DNA of 64,000 nt from Calycina herbarum (lineage: Eukaryota; Ascomycota; Leotiomycetes; Helotiales; Pezizellaceae), in the NCBI GenBank assembly GCA_001414485.1, contig LLEY01000158.1:62001-126000 (forward strand), in the 5' to 3' direction. Position 1 is the first letter of the stretch. The number at the start of each line of letters is the position of its first letter. The notes under the pieces were generated by a model that ran no database searches, was not told the DNA's origin, and saw only the letters and a list, made by a program, of their open reading frames with translations. A program made the translations under genes and the position numbers. Shown here piece after piece: positions 63,015 to 64,000 of the stretch.

Positions 63015-63447
63015 TGTCACGAATCACGTGCGAGCATGTGACGAGTGAAGACCAGGCGGCGCCCTGACAGGTTAAGCACTATCGGAAACTCTTATAGAAG
63101 AAGGATCCTTAGACTAGCTAAGCGATCCGTGGATTTCTTTGGGTAAGAAACATCACGTGACCTAGTCGCCTGAGTCGCTTGAGTCGCCTGTCGACTGAAG
63201 CGATCAAGGCGAGCGACTAGGGCGATTAGAACGGGGATTACGGTTCTATATGTACTGGCACGTCTGCTATCTAGATAGGAGCTTCGTGCTTAACTTTAGT
63301 TATTAATCTTATTATCTTATTTGACATCTTTGATATAAGTAACGAGTTCACTTCCAAGTGAACAACCCGGCGCATCTGTACTTCTTATCTGCATACCAAC
63401 CTTCGAGACTTAGTCATCTTTGTTTAGTTCGTTTAAGTTTCGTTACA
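63015..63447 (-). repeat. LTR family C, well preserved
   Basis: 433 bp from TGTCACGAATCACGTG to TTTCGTTACA, with TG/CA ends. CA and TG are frequent, so it is little RIPed. It contains a hairpin GTTCACTT-CC-AAGTGAAC (63346-63363) and an imperfect inverted repeat built from GAGTCGCCTG-like units centred on GTCGAC (63161-63223). Flanks ACTTC and CATCT do not match, so target duplication is not evident. The inverse copy is at 40764 and its tip is at 1-18. Confidence 0.8.
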
Positions 63448-64000
63448 CATCTATTCTCCATGTCTACGCTTCCTACTGGTCGTCTCGTTGCTAGAGTTTG
63501 AAGTTGCCTTCTTAAGCGCGCTTTTCAAAGCCTTATTTTACGCCTTTATACTAGTATAATTTTGCTTTACCACGCTAAGGTCTTCTCGTAGGTCCCCTAC
63601 TGTAGCTATTTCGAGTTATAAAAATGCAGAGATAAACAAGAGAGTCTTTATATACCTTAGACTTTCTTATTCTCTCCTTATAGCTAGCTTATATATCCTT
63701 TACATTTATTAGCTAGAGAGCAAAATAGGAATAAAGTATAAAACTTACTATGTATGTAATCCTCGGATTAGAAGGCATCTTAGTTCCTTTATAGCTAGCT
63801 TATTTCAAGATAGCCAACTTTTACTTGTAGTTCTCTAATAAGTTCTAAGGTAAATAGTTAGTAGAAGAACTAGCTCGAGATATACTTAAAACTTACGAAC
63901 CAACCCTCGTGTTATACTTGGTAGAAACTTTACAATTCCCGTAGGCAGAGAAGCATAGTTAGAGGTCTCTCCTACTATTTTTCTAAATATTTAATCGAGT
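63448..64000 (-). other. Degraded minus-strand frame, coiled-coil-like
   Basis: On the minus strand about 63620-63465 reads as a helical, charged stretch (VGDLREDLSVVKQNY, then ALKSALKKATSNSSNE) typical of a coiled coil near a gene end. Further right the frame is broken; a GTAAGT-TAG intron-like segment is possible near 63750. It continues beyond the window. No family recognised. Confidence 0.35.

Overview
This window reads as a chromosome segment from a filamentous ascomycete (Pezizomycotina). The reasons are short introns with GTAAGT-like donors and CTAAC branch points, a HET-domain gene, a non-reducing-type polyketide synthase, and long tracts with the footprint of repeat-induced point mutation (RIP). 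In most of the window CpA and TpG are almost absent and TpA is in excess. Old coding frames there are broken mainly by TAG/TAA where Gln or Trp is expected, with His->Tyr and Cys->Tyr changes at motif residues. A Leotiomycete host is only a guess from the overall look of the genes.

Layout. 1-4310: relic of a Tad1-like LINE on the minus strand, carrying a solo LTR. 4466-10761: first gene island, an intact FAD monooxygenase (minus) head-to-head with a wrecked SAT-KS-MAT polyketide synthase (plus). The synthase has two in-frame stops, a poly-A frameshift, a 208-bp solo LTR with target duplication, and a Copia element that ends it inside the MAT domain. 10762-32340: nested transposon graveyard with Copia, a gag-only Gypsy with unlike LTRs, Gypsy pol fragments, three Fot1/pogo-type elements or fragments, hAT fragments and a second Copia. 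32372-39273: second gene island with a gene 3' end, an intact HET gene, a 133-aa protein, a minus-strand gene with one stop, and a small gene split by a solo Copia LTR with perfect target duplication. 39749-49240: LTR fragments, a minus-strand Gypsy and a third Fot1-type element. 49600-51995: a RIP-degraded DUF3435 gene, the family that contains the tyrosine recombinase 'captains' of Starship giant transposons. 52500-62910: further degraded plus-strand reading frames of unknown function. 63015-63447: a well-preserved LTR. 63448-64000: a degraded coiled-coil frame.

How it fits together. The monooxygenase-PKS pair is the remains of a small secondary-metabolite locus: the tailoring enzyme is readable and the synthase is dead. 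The HET island would act in non-self recognition. The rest is mobile DNA, some of which explains the damage (LTR families that hit the genes) and some of which may be a dead Starship-type element (recombinase followed by unassigned frames). Coordinates inside RIP-degraded elements are approximate unless ends are defined by TIRs, LTR termini or target duplications.
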